Assembly (NCBI GenBank): GCA_948567375.1
Contig: OX419758.1
Location: 24,247,001 to 24,311,000 of the forward strand
Direction of reading: 5' to 3'
Length of the DNA: 64,000 nt
Origin: Lunularia cruciata
Taxonomy: Eukaryota > Streptophyta > Marchantiopsida > Lunulariales > Lunulariaceae
Within the stretch, counting starts at the first letter, position 1. Every line of letters starts with the position of its first letter. Shown here piece after piece: positions 53,516 to 64,000 of this stretch. The notes beneath the pieces were generated by a model. The model was given only the letters and a program-made list of their open reading frames with translations, had not been told where the DNA came from and did no database searches. A program made the translations under genes and the position numbers.

Positions 53516-56500
53516 GAGGGGAAGAATCAAAAGCAAAGGTCTGTAAAAACCTTTGAAATTATCAGTGCGAAGTCGAAGAATCACAATCATCTAACAAACA
53601 CAATGAGCCTACAGCGGGTGTACTGAAAGAGTGAGAAAGAGTGATCGTTGAAATGTACATGCAACACTTCGTTCTTTTTATGAAAAGAGGACGACATCAA
53701 TCTGAGCTTCACTCTGGCACGAGGTCTGGATATTCAGGATCCAAGGCGTATAAACTTCATGAACTTACCCGTTTGATTTAGGAGAAGGAAAATAAGACAC
53801 ACTTGAACGTTGCAAAATGCAAACATAGTCATGCAATGCAAGCGACAGAGCTTCACATGCACGCTTACTCTTTCCAACACAAGTGCACGGTGAGATATTG
53901 ATGTTCGACACATTGACTATGAAGCCTGACTACAAGTAAAATGACTATGAAAACCTGTTTACAAAGGAATCAAGAAAGAATATTGATTGTAAATGGAATT
54001 ACCGGACCTGTCTTTCTAGGTAATATAAAACTCAAAACTCATACATACACTCTAGCATTTTTCAGACTCATTAGACGTAGTTTCTTCCAATTAAATCATT
54101 TTACTTTTAAATAAATTGATTTTACACTGCTTTGCTCTTTTTGTTATGACTGGAGAGGTCATCAAGCTTACTAGGGATCGGAGTTCAACCGAGGAAAGGC
54201 AGGGATATTAATGAGATCCAAAATATAGACTGAGCGGTACGTCACCCCCAAGGGGAGGAGCGTAGTATGAGACATGAAAATTAGAATTTAGGAACCATTC
54301 AATCATTAACCTATTCAAAAAAAATCACTCTTAGCTAGTAATTGGTGAATATTAAGAATTGACGTTATCATTGCCATGTACACAGCTTCTGTACTTGAGA
54401 GAGGCATGGATTTTTGTTGCAAAAATGATCACAAGTCAAGAATCGTAGCATGCATACTTCAACATTCATTTCAAACTAGATCACTGAATCTAAACAAACA
54501 AGCAAGGATATTCCTTGGATGTATATTCAAAGTACATAGATTAAATAGCTTTAAGTAATAAAAGCATGCTTGCAGGATTGACCATTTTTTTTTACCTATG
54601 TCGTGCACATATTCTATAATGATAAGAATCCATGATCATAGAAAGATCAAGCCATATATTCAAACCACTAATTAAATGCCTTTTAAGTAACAAAAAGCAT
54701 GCTTGCAGCATTGTATATGTGTTTGACCTGTTGTGCGTATATTTCACAAGGTAAGAAACCATTCTGAAACCAGAGTATTCTACCTAATATATTTGCTCGA
54801 AACCAGAGTGTTTTACCAATATATATCCACCTTGGAAAATTCCGCTGGAAACTGTGTTTCCAGAAAGTGTATGGTGTAGAAGTTGCTAAAAACCTAGCTG
54901 CCAAGAAAGGCTTCAATGGGTTTATAGATAAAGTATGTAGAGGATATCAGTTTCCAAATAAGAGCCTGTCAAACTCATTTTGTGTGCTGAATTTTATTTC
55001 ATCTGTAAATATTGCTTTGAGATCACCCTTTTAGGAGATTAGAACTCTGGAATTTGATGTAGTTTAAATCTGTTTTGACTGTTTATACAAATTTTAATTG
55101 GAAAATAAATTATCAACCCTTGACAAATGACGCTTGCTTACACTCAAATATTTCTAACAATATGTTAGTGCCGTGGAATGTGAGTTTCAAATAAATATAT
55201 ACGTAAGGGTAACTCAAAATAGTTTCAATAGATTTATGGATAAAGCATGCTTGGGAGGTCAGTTTCCTAACAGTGGATAACAGCTTGCAAAAGTCATTTT
55301 TATGTAGTGAAGCTTTTCCCCTTTGCAGAGATTCACTGTAATGAACCTGAAAATCTGAATAGGTTACTATAGGCTTCGATTGATGAAATCAAGTTGCTGT
55401 AACCATAGAAAATGCTTTAGTAAAAGATAAGATGTTGAACATTTGTCGTGCAGTCAATGGTCAAAGCAAATCTAAGTCTAAAATGAATTACTATTACTAC
55501 TGAATTTGTTCTCTTGACTAAGTTGTGGATGCCACTTTAAGGTGGGTAGGGAGTTTCCACTTGCAGTTTGAGCAACAATGCTTACAAAATTAATTTCCTT
55601 GTTGCATATAACATCAAGCATGCGTGGAGTTTGTTTTTGGATCTATGCTACGAACACAAATATTAATTCAGTATTTCAGTTTTGAGTTTGATGCATTGCA
55701 ATATACACTTTGGCTTCCACGGCATACGTATGACAGATGTCCTCCATTTGAACATTGATAATAAGTGCAACATCTTTGTGCTAGAATACATGCAAACATA
55801 AATATCTTTCAAACACTCACTTCAAATGTGAAAATTGGGAGCTGATAAGCTGTTTAGATTATTCATGTGCTCCTCCTTGCTTGAAGGAGATTCAGCATAG
55901 AAAAAGCTAGGGGAATGAGGTTTAGCGAGTGCTATTTATATTTGATAGATAAAGAATGTGATTTTAAAATTAGAAGTGGGATTAAGAATGGTTATTGAGC
56001 TTCAAGGAATCTCTAACCCTAGAGAACCTCCTTTTGTGAGTGCAAGTGAAGGACCTTCTATGCTGACATTAATGAATTATTGAGCTAGTTTGGAGTATTT
56101 TTGGGATAAGAAATGAATAATATATTTGGAGAGTAAATGAGAGATTTATTTTGAGCTTTTATCACCATATGAACTTGTCCTTCTTTAAAAAAAAATACTA
56201 TACAAAACATTTATCTCTAGAGATATCTCTTGGCTGAAAGAGAATCGTACGTTTTCCTATTTTTAGTATGCTTGCCTACTACTAAGACCCCTAACACTAA
56301 GTTTTCTCTAACTCAATCCTTGACAATGACAGATCCTAAACTGGACACTAGATTGACTATCAACGAAACCATGAGTGAAAAATAACTCAATGCATTATTT
56401 CTTAAACTCTTGAAGCATAAGTTGACTAGTTTGGGAAGTACTCACACGTAGGTCTAATAAGGATATGTGAAATTGCCATTGGTTTACAATGTGCCTAGCT

Positions 56501-56890
56501 GCTTCGTTGAATAACTTTCTCCTCGAGGCTTTCAAACTCGTCCCATGTAAAAGACCAAACACACGATTTTATTCGAAGACAAAGATGCGCTAGTATTCAC
56601 ATATGTTTCGATATACGATGTTACTTCTACTAGTTGTTGGTCAGGAATCGATACGCAGTCCAACATTTATTCGTTACATTCACAAGAATGGTATACAAGC
56701 ATCATCTGATATATTGAACGCTATATTATACGAGTTCAGGCCATCTAATATAATATAAAAACTACTCCTGGATCTAGGATAAATATTTCTCCACCGGTAC
56801 CCAGAACCTGGCATGCATATTTTATTTGCAGGAGATTTAAGCAAGGGTATAGCTCAATACAAAAAAGTGCGGCATGCCCAGAACGCCCAA
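53516..56890. other. Non-coding stretch, copy B, counterpart of 14027-17380
   Basis: Same local repeats as in copy A. Small indels (for example one base lost near 54752) slightly change which short frames are open, which argues against any of them being coding. Confidence 0.5.
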
Positions 56891-56892
56891 GC

Positions 56893-56898
56893 TTTATT
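56893..56898 (-). terminator. Candidate polyadenylation signal of PR-1, copy B
   Basis: AATAAA on the minus strand, same position relative to the stop codon as in copy A. Confidence 0.4.
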
Positions 56899-57076
56899 AA
56901 AAAAGCTTTCTCATCAGCCTTGGTGACTGCCTGTATATCTGCACCTCTTAACGTAGCAGTAAACTGTCACTTGTTCCAGCCTCAAGCATTAGCAGTGTAG
57001 ATCTGTACCCAAGGGCAACCAGATCTATAGATGTTACCATCGTAGATCTAGATATGGAAGATGGAATATGGAAAGA

Positions 57077-57942
57077 TTAATAGGGCTTCTCTCCAATGTA
57101 ATTGCCGGGTGGGTTGTACTCGCAGACGGAAACTGTGCCACCGCTAGAGCAACTGGCACTTGCACAACCCAGCCTTTGGGAGTTTCTCCACACCACCTGC
57201 CCACATGGTGCAGAAATTAAAGATGGATTAGAAGCCTGGTCAGAACGTTAGGGATAAACCTTGTTAATGTATGTATTATATCATCGCATTCACTAGCTCC
57301 TGTAGTTTCTTTAGTCAAAATCGCTCTAGTCCAGCTTTGTGTACTACTAATCTTAATATCTGATCCGGAACACCGTATTTGGATTCAGAAGGTTTCATTT
57401 GTATCTTCTGTGCAACAAAGTCGAATAAATGTATTGGCAGGTTTACTTGCAACAAGTAGACTCGGGGGCTAACCTTTTGAAACTACTCGTGCGTTAGATG
57501 ATACCTTGCCACTCTAGTAATAACATGCATGATCTGAGAATAACTATTGCTGACTATACAGCTATAAACCTGATGCAGGAGATGTTGGTACCTGAGTGTA
57601 GTGACCGCAAACTTGATCACTGGCACAACTATTGGAATTGTAGTCGTAGTACTGCTCCTCAGCTATCCAGGCATTCACTGCATCGGCCGGCGTGCTTGCC
57701 CAACTGGCCTGGAAGAGGTTTTCGCCGTTAGGATTGTTTGAAGAATGTACCAAAATACATCCTTGTCCTGCAAGATTACTGGCATAGTTACTCGCATAGG
57801 CAGCAAGATCATTGTCCCAAACTAGATTCGGTACCCCCACAGCGCTCCGAGCCTCATTGTGTGGACTCAGCCATTCACTTTGACAAGCTGCCGTGCTTAC
57901 AAGGCCTGCTATCAATGCCCAGCTGATGAATGGTCGAAGCAT
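57077..57942 (-). CDS. PR1: Pathogenesis-related protein 1 (CAP superfamily), two exons, copy B
   Basis: Exon 1 is 57942-57592, the intron 57591-57197 (395 bp, GT-AG), and exon 2 57196-57077, encoding the same 156 aa as 17569-18434. Signal peptide, HNEAR, the His66/Glu74/Glu95/His114 set, six cysteines and the C-terminal [11 protein letters not shown] are all present. I find no base change in the 471 coding bases, against three in the intron. Promoter motifs are also kept. Both paralogues therefore look intact and presumably encode the same secreted defence protein. A dosage effect of the duplication is possible but is inference. Confidence 0.93.
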
Positions 57943-58084
57943 ACTTTTTGTGCTTTAATCCAACGCTAGGCGAGAATAGGTTAAGCTACGAATGTTCAAC
58001 ACGCCGTAAGCCCGCGACAGGTGAGATTCTGTGTTGGAAATTGACAAATTGAAGGCAGTGATGAGATAGATATTGGAGTTGTAT

Positions 58085-58092
58085 CTTATATA
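58085..58092 (-). promoter_or_regulatory. TATA box of PR-1, copy B
   Basis: TATATAAG on the minus strand, same spacing from the ATG as copy A. Confidence 0.6.
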
Positions 58093-58161
58093 GTCATGGC
58101 GATAGAGCGGTTATAATATAATAATACCAGTGAGACACATTAGCTACTTTTGAAATTCAAA

Positions 58162-58183
58162 CGTCAAGATCCACCAAAGTCAA
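58162..58183 (-). promoter_or_regulatory. W-box and TGACG element upstream of PR-1, copy B
   Basis: TTGACT and TTGACG on the minus strand, unchanged from copy A. Function is inferred from angiosperm PR-1 promoters. Confidence 0.4.
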
Positions 58184-58193
58184 AAAGTCCATG

Positions 58194-61100
58194 CATGCTA
58201 CGCGCATTTCTTCATCTGGTGAAGCCGGTTTGGACCACACGTCGTACTATTACCTGTACATTAAGTAGATTGCTCCACACTTGAGAGCGCCACTTTACTG
58301 GCTCCATTCTCAAAACATGGGCGGTCAGGCATGCGCTGTACTTGGGGCACTGAAGTAAACTGATTTGTAAGCGCAGATACTATTTTCAGCTCTTTTAACC
58401 ACTCATTCATGATCCAACCCAAAATAGATTCTCATATTTTGGGTTGAAAAAGTTGAAAAAGTTGAAAAAGCTCGATAAACCCTAATGCAAGTCCGGTGAC
58501 TTTGAAGGAGCTTGCGCACGAGACTTTAAGAAATTCAAAGCCCACATGTATATCCCATAATATCCGGAGCATAATAGTTGACAATTGAGTCAGATACTGA
58601 AAAGAAACAAAGAGGGCAATCGACAGTTGGCTATCCATGCCAAAGACGCATGTTTAGGAATCTGCTGTTGCAAGAAACATTGTATACTAGACATCGAAAG
58701 ACTGGAAAGAAATCAAGGACTGACCTCGATGGACTGGAAAGAAAGTCAAGGTCAGTCCTCAGGTTACATGCCACTAATCTAATCATGTAGTCAGAGTGGT
58801 CATCTCCTCGATACAAACATACGCAAATCAGACGATAGATCAATTTGGAGTTTGACCATGGGGGAATGCATATGGGTCCACACTTGTGTACAAACTGTGT
58901 GCACAGCATATCCCTACGATGCAGTCAAATTACCAGATCGAAATATCACAGGGTTGTCCATCCCATCGCTACTGAAATTCCTGCGTGGTATATGGCGTAT
59001 TTTTTTTTACTGAAATTCCTGCGTCAAAAATCTTCATCCCAATAAAGGTATCCTCAGCCAAGGTATACTAAAACTTCTCTGGTAAAGAATAAATATACCT
59101 ACCCTCCTTGATTTCCATGTCCCTTTTGTTGTGATAACATAACAACGCCACCCATATTCACACATTTGCACAGGTTGCCATCGTCCATTCTAAAACATCA
59201 TGTCAAATGCATCCATACATGTGTATATAGTATGCATCCGTGCCCAGTGCCCAGTACAATTGTATGACTCATGTAATTTGGTGAACTGTAATCTCAGGCT
59301 CTTAGTCCATGTGAGTAGTGTTTGGAAGTCCACAAATGTCACAAGAAGGTAAGATTCATACCCTTTCAGGACCTCAAACAGCAAAATTCAACCCCGGTTG
59401 ACCTGTAAAGCTGCCTTGCCCGTACATGTTTGGAGTCGAAAAGTCTAGAACTCTCACAATGACCTATTGGCATTATCTCCCAGTCGCTACGAATACCGAC
59501 CTCTAAAAGCAAGATAATTATTCTCCAGTCACCTTCTAGCCTATTGCTAGAATTCGAAGGATGTGAAACGTTCAAGGCCATGCTCTCGCCTCGACTCTTC
59601 AGCCATCTGTGGGTAAACGTTCCACACTGAATCTGGCCAAGACCTTACTTCACAAATAACAGCAATAGTGCTGTACACGTCAAAACATAGTCAGTTCTTG
59701 CAGTTGGAGAGGGTGGGTGGTGGTGTGACTTTTCAGAATGAGTCGATCACCAGTGCTAGTCTTCCAATGCTAATTTAAAGAGCTTGTCCGTAAATCTGAA
59801 ATCTTGAGATCGATTCAAGATCAGCTTTAAATAACGTGAAACACCGGTGAACACTCGGAATTCGGGCACTGTACAAATTGCCTGGAAAGAGAAAGGTAAA
59901 AGGAGTGGCCGTAGGGTCTCAACCCCTGCGTGAGAAGTCCGGAGTTGACAGCGCAAATAAGAGGTAAAACACTCACGCAGTTCAGACATGGAAGAGAATG
60001 CATATTCTAGTTCTGAAGATGCCGGACAGTGTTGTTAAAGAAGCAAATGGGTAAAATATGAAGGGCAAAAATCTATTTCCTTGAAATCGATTTCCTAGTC
60101 TGGGAATTTCTTTCGAATACACATATTCAGGACTAGATCTAGAATATTGTCAATTTCCGGGTCACGTAGTCTAAGAATTTCTTTCAAACAGCATATTCAG
60201 GACTATTTGACGACTGGCATTTCTAGGGTTGTTATGCATAATCTGATTTCATGAATCTAAAGGTCCAAGGTCGATTGGAAACAGCCGAAAACGGAGTAGA
60301 ACAATTACTATGTGTTCAGTCATAGCTTCTGCATCGAATCCAACGGACAAAAAACTTGACCTATGTGCCAAGAACATATGGTCAGTGTCCTTCGATCAAT
60401 TTGTGATCCAAGCTGAATTTGGTGGTGTTTGGAACGACAGAAAGCAGAAGGACGACTAACCTCCTTCAGTTTCTTCGGCGACTATGCATCCCGGAAGCTG
60501 GGACAAAAGACTCTTGTTGCTTTTGTCACGGAATCTCGGTTAAGTAACTCTCTCTTTTGCGGTTGTGGCATTTGCGTCAAGTTCTTTCTTCTTGACCATC
60601 GTCCAAGCTGAGATACATGATCGACACTTCTCGGGTTTTGCTTTTATCGTGACAAATGTGGTCTTTGAAAGATGAGGTCGAAAGTCAAGTCAATAAGAGG
60701 TTAAGGCAACTGTTCACATGTGGTCATAGCTTCTGCATGCAATTCGTAAAAAACTCAAAGTCTATGCCAAGAAGTTTCTCGGTACGAGAATGTGAGCAAA
60801 CTTCTTCACTCATGAAATATTGCTCTGTGATAACTTCAGCAGCAGCGACCTGCTTATGGTGGTCCTGGCGGAAATCCTTTGCAACCAGTTGTTCAATGTA
60901 GATTGGAAAGCTTTCATCTGCACATCAATTATGCACGTATTTAGAGTAAAGCACATTAGTCCTACTCAACTTTGCGATCTGGAGTGCACCTGGAGTTAAT
61001 CCTTTTGATATCGTTCGCATTTGTGAAATTAGAGTAGCAGTGAGTTTGGTCGTACGAGCCTTGTTTAGGTTCAATGACCAGAAGATAATGCTTATCTATG

Positions 61101-62455
61101 GTTTGTTGGTAAATAATGATAATTCATACAAGGTAATTATTCCGTCGACAAGTAAAGTCTTGTAACGCTTGACTCCTCCGCGTTCTTGGTTCAGAGTTAA
61201 ATTCTACCCTACACTGCCAGATGCAATTCATTCCCTGTAAACTGCAATTCCGCCGTAAACATCGTGATGTCTCGAGTTGTTTAAATGCAAACTTTTTTAT
61301 GAGCCAAATGCATCAACTCCATCTCCATACCACTGGCTCCTTACGCTTCAATATAATAGCGATAGGAGCTCGCTTCACCTGTTTGAGAAAGCATGAGACT
61401 CGAAATCAAGCAGAAATTCAAATTTCTGCTTGATATACTCGTATATGTTTATGAGTCTAGCTATTCTGTTCTCTTGGCCTCTTATATCCTTCGACAGATG
61501 TCCCTTGGACAATTTGCATTGCCTGGGCTTTAGCAACCGCAGCTGAAATTTCGTACTTTGAGCTTCGAAATTTAATGCCCGCTGCACTAAATCTGGATGT
61601 GCCAGGGTTCTAGATCTGGACTTCTACATATTTGTTCTGTAGCATCCTTGATTAAAGTTTGAATTGCCTTTCATCTACTGACCCTTGATTTCAGAATTGG
61701 ATTCACAACATACAATAAGATGGTAACAAATCTCGATCTACATTTGTATTTAACTATGTTCGTCTTAAGTGGATACAAATTGAAGCGCATGCTTTAACCG
61801 TCACAATCACAGCGAAATATGAATTTTAAAGATAAATTATAATTCATTACTTTAAACATGAGGCCCGTGGACCTTACATAAACTGAAGGGGAGTGAGAAA
61901 GTTGGCCGTTCAGCATGTAATTACTCTAATCTCAAGTACATATATATGAGAATCATTGTCGGTTGAGAAATTCCATCAACTCATCAGTTGATGAACGCGA
62001 CTCAGAGAAACGGTAAGAACGTGCCTGAAGGGGTGCTCATACGTATGTTACCTGGTTATATTTGAAATTTGAGAAGGGATATGAACTTCATCTCTGAACT
62101 GTTACTAACTTCCAACCTAAACCAAATTAAAATCTTTTACTGTACATGTGCAGCTCAGTAATCAACCATCCCAAACGGTTACGATCCGGTTGACCTCAAA
62201 CTTAGATCTTTACCTGATAAGTTCGAGCTTGTAGATGGTCTAGATAGATGTCGGAACATGCAAATTCCGAATGAATCCGGGATCATGGGAAAATGAAAAA
62301 GGCAATGCGTTTCTGCATGAGGGAACGGAACGATCATGAATTTAGGACGAATATCACATTTGTTGTTACAACCAGCTTCGATGATAGTGGTCTGTTGAGA
62401 ACGACAATCTGATATACGGTGACTTAAGTAAGCTTTATTGATTCTTCAGAATTTG
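58194..62455. other. Region without recognised gene, copy B, counterpart of 18685-22960
   Basis: Contains the same 11-bp hairpin (58716-58759), ~63-bp tandem pair (60087-60208) and 30-bp palindrome (61405-61434). Two short frames near 58578-58909 are altered by single-base indels between copies, which argues that they do not code. Confidence 0.5.
61405..61434. repeat. 30-bp near-perfect palindrome, copy B
   Basis: Identical to 21909-21938: two perfect 14-bp arms around CA. Confidence 0.9.
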
Positions 62456-62565
62456 CTGTTCATGTGTTCATATTCTTCGAGTAAGACCTGCAACGTCGCG
62501 AAAATTTTCGACGGGCAAAACTTAAAGAGGATAAACGCACAGTTGTGATATTGAAGATACTGTGA

Positions 62566-63015
62566 ATGCTCAATACATTTTTACTTGCTGAAGGATCCGG
62601 ATGTGCAGAAGCGTCAGCTTCCATGTTGAGCACTATTTGGGGGTTCACCATTACCGTAATCCCACTTTTTTCTGGGGCCAACTTTCCTACCATGCGTCCA
62701 AAATCACCACCAGGTTCTCGATATCATGATCATCGACTGGAACCAGCCGAAACATCGTTATCTGACGATTATGGAAGTCCCCCTTACCATAAGGTGGTTG
62801 TATATGTGATAATGGGAATTTTGGGGCTGTATTTTCTGCTCACCATCTGTGCAAAATTTGACATCGTACGAAAGTGCTTTCGCTTAACTCGGTTTGTAAA
62901 ACATACAGATGGCTCTGTCGGTCATGTTGATGCAGAAGTACCAGTACCGCAAAACAGAGAGGTTGTTCGTAATGGCGAGTCAGGAGAATCTGATGATGCT
63001 ATTTTTGATCTATAA
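62566..63015 (+). CDS. Hypothetical small membrane protein, 149 aa, copy B
   Basis: Same protein as 23070-23519 with no base change that I can find in 450 bp. A membrane segment at residues 77-97 is followed by a basic then acidic tail. No family is recognised. Perfect identity is compatible with constraint but also with recent duplication, because neighbouring non-coding DNA is almost as similar. Confidence 0.5.
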   Translation: MLNTFLLAEGSGCAEASASMLSTIWGFTITVIPLFSGANFPTMRPKSPPGSRYHDHRLEPAETSLSDDYGSPPYHKVVVYVIMGILGLYFLLTICAKFDIVRKCFRLTRFVKHTDGSVGHVDAEVPVPQNREVVRNGESGESDDAIFDL

Positions 63016-63155
63016 AGTGGAAGTTTTTCTCCAGATCCAAGATGTAAATCTGTTGCCTGTTATCTGACAGTTGCACCACAACCAATGTCTTTCTATGATG
63101 ACATATAGTTAGTTCTTACAATTAAGTCTGAGAAAGTGTTTCAAAGAGCTTGTCA

Positions 63156-64000
63156 CCGGCTTACCTTACAGTGTGATTCTTGTTTGTGTTGCCATCGTAA
63201 GGCATCCGCAATTGTAACAAGTCGTCAGAAATTCATAGCCATTCAGAAATGCATTCTTGACATCTAGTTGTTAAGCTTTCCACCTTTGAATCTCAGCAAC
63301 AACAAGTAGAAATTTGATAGTATTTATCTTGGCAATAGAAAATGATGGTCTAACCTTAGTCCTCGCCTTCTATTTTGCAAGAATCCCTTTGCAACAGGTC
63401 TGGGTTGTTTATCTGCACCGAACCATCAAGTTGGTACCTAGTCTTCAATATCCACTTGGTAGCTATTTGCTTCTTCTCAAGAGGTAGAGATGTGAATAAC
63501 CAAACCTTCTTTTCTTATCAGCACATTGTACTCCTCCTTTATTGGATCTAGCCACTTCTCAAATTCCAAAGCTTCTTGGATGATGTGGGATTCCTCATTG
63601 TCCATCATCTCAACCATCCATAAGTTAGCACAACACATATCAGCAAGTCAAGCTGGAGGTTTTTTGACCTGAGATTGACACAAAATTTTGTTCTCCTGTA
63701 CAGCATCCTATTCAAGGATTGATTAACTACTCTAGATTGAAGGAACTCAAGCTGAACACCTGAAGAGATAGGAGAGGAGTTCTCTTTTCCTCCCTCAAGC
63801 TGATTAAGCTGAGAAGGGGATTCTTAGTCTCATCAAAGGTAACATCTCAACTAAAGATAGTCTGGTTGGATTGAGCTAGTAACCTATAGCCTTTGGCTTG
63901 TTTTGAGTATCCAATTCAGGTGTGCACTATAGAATAGCCATCACGCTTTGTGCAATAGACTAGGAGAACATGCTCCTATGCTTTGCATCCAAACACTCTA
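63156..64000 (-). pseudogene. Ty1/copia pol remnant, copy B, cut by window end
   Basis: Counterpart of 23660-24504, holding the reverse-transcriptase QLDVKNAFLNG motif (about 63270) and the approach to the integrase fragment. Same stops as copy A, so it was already inactive before duplication. Confidence 0.85.

Larger units (their letters stand above)
53516..64000. repeat. Segmental duplication block c, copy B (runs off right edge)
   Basis: Partner of 14027-24504. It includes 19 bp at about 53599-53618 that copy A lacks, and lacks the 12 bp that A has in the GTTGAAAAA repeat. The PR-1 coding exons and the 149-codon frame are identical in the two copies. Confidence 0.97.

Noticed and set aside
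58578-58909. 70-92-codon frames near 58.6-58.9 kb (and 19.1-19.4 kb)
   Set aside because: Single-base indels between the two duplicate copies change their frames, which argues against coding function.
1-64000. tRNA, rRNA or other structured RNA genes
   Set aside because: I looked for the conserved GGTTCGA-type T-arm with a matching acceptor stem and saw no convincing candidate. A covariance-model scan would be decisive.

Overview
This is a nuclear segment from a plant. The evidence is an intron-split, secreted PR-1 (CAP superfamily) gene present twice, plus remnants of plant-type Mutator-like (MULE), PIF/Harbinger and Ty1/copia elements. AT-rich DNA, few long frames and heavy nesting of decayed repeats fit a repeat-rich land-plant genome. 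The repeat proteins look to me more like those of a bryophyte, lycophyte or fern than of a flowering plant, but the sequence does not settle the species.

The dominant architecture is a large direct segmental duplication. Copy A (about 1.7-24.5 kb) and copy B (47.2 kb to the window end) share three collinear blocks: 1727-1969 = 47186-47428, 4132-10142 = 47431-53494, and 14027-24504 = 53516-64000. Copy B lacks 2.16 kb and 3.88 kb that copy A has, and copy A lacks short stretches that B keeps. Copy B runs off the right edge.

Layout: 1-1.0 kb, broken MULE transposase (-). 1.7-10.1 kb, a large composite repeat (+): Harbinger-type transposase remnant, 51-bp minisatellite, a small conserved frame, an LTR-like insert, and a second decayed protein with acidic and coiled-coil parts. 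10.1-14.0 kb, DNA absent from copy B. 14.0-24.5 kb, mostly non-coding DNA with PR-1 (-, 17569-18434), a 149-codon membrane-protein frame (+, 23070-23519) and a copia remnant (-, 23.66-25.42 kb). 26.3-32 kb, an inverted LTR-like copy and three copies of a gag-like repeat protein, two of them tail to tail. 32.4-38.6 kb, a third, inverted and diverged copy of the composite repeat, interrupted by two insertions of a ~650-bp LTR-like sequence. 39.5-40.0 and 42.5-42.7 kb, two oppositely oriented LINE-like 3' fragments. 40-47 kb, otherwise unrecognised DNA with minor tandem repeats. 47.2-64 kb, copy B.

Only the PR-1 pair looks like confident functional host genes, and the 149-codon pair is possible. 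PR-1 proteins are secreted defence proteins. Here the C-terminus carries a full CAPE-type peptide motif, and the upstream region has TATA-, W-box- and TGACG-like motifs. The rest is mainly mobile-element debris. Its three-way comparison (A, B and the inverted third copy) lets several deletions and insertions be polarised.
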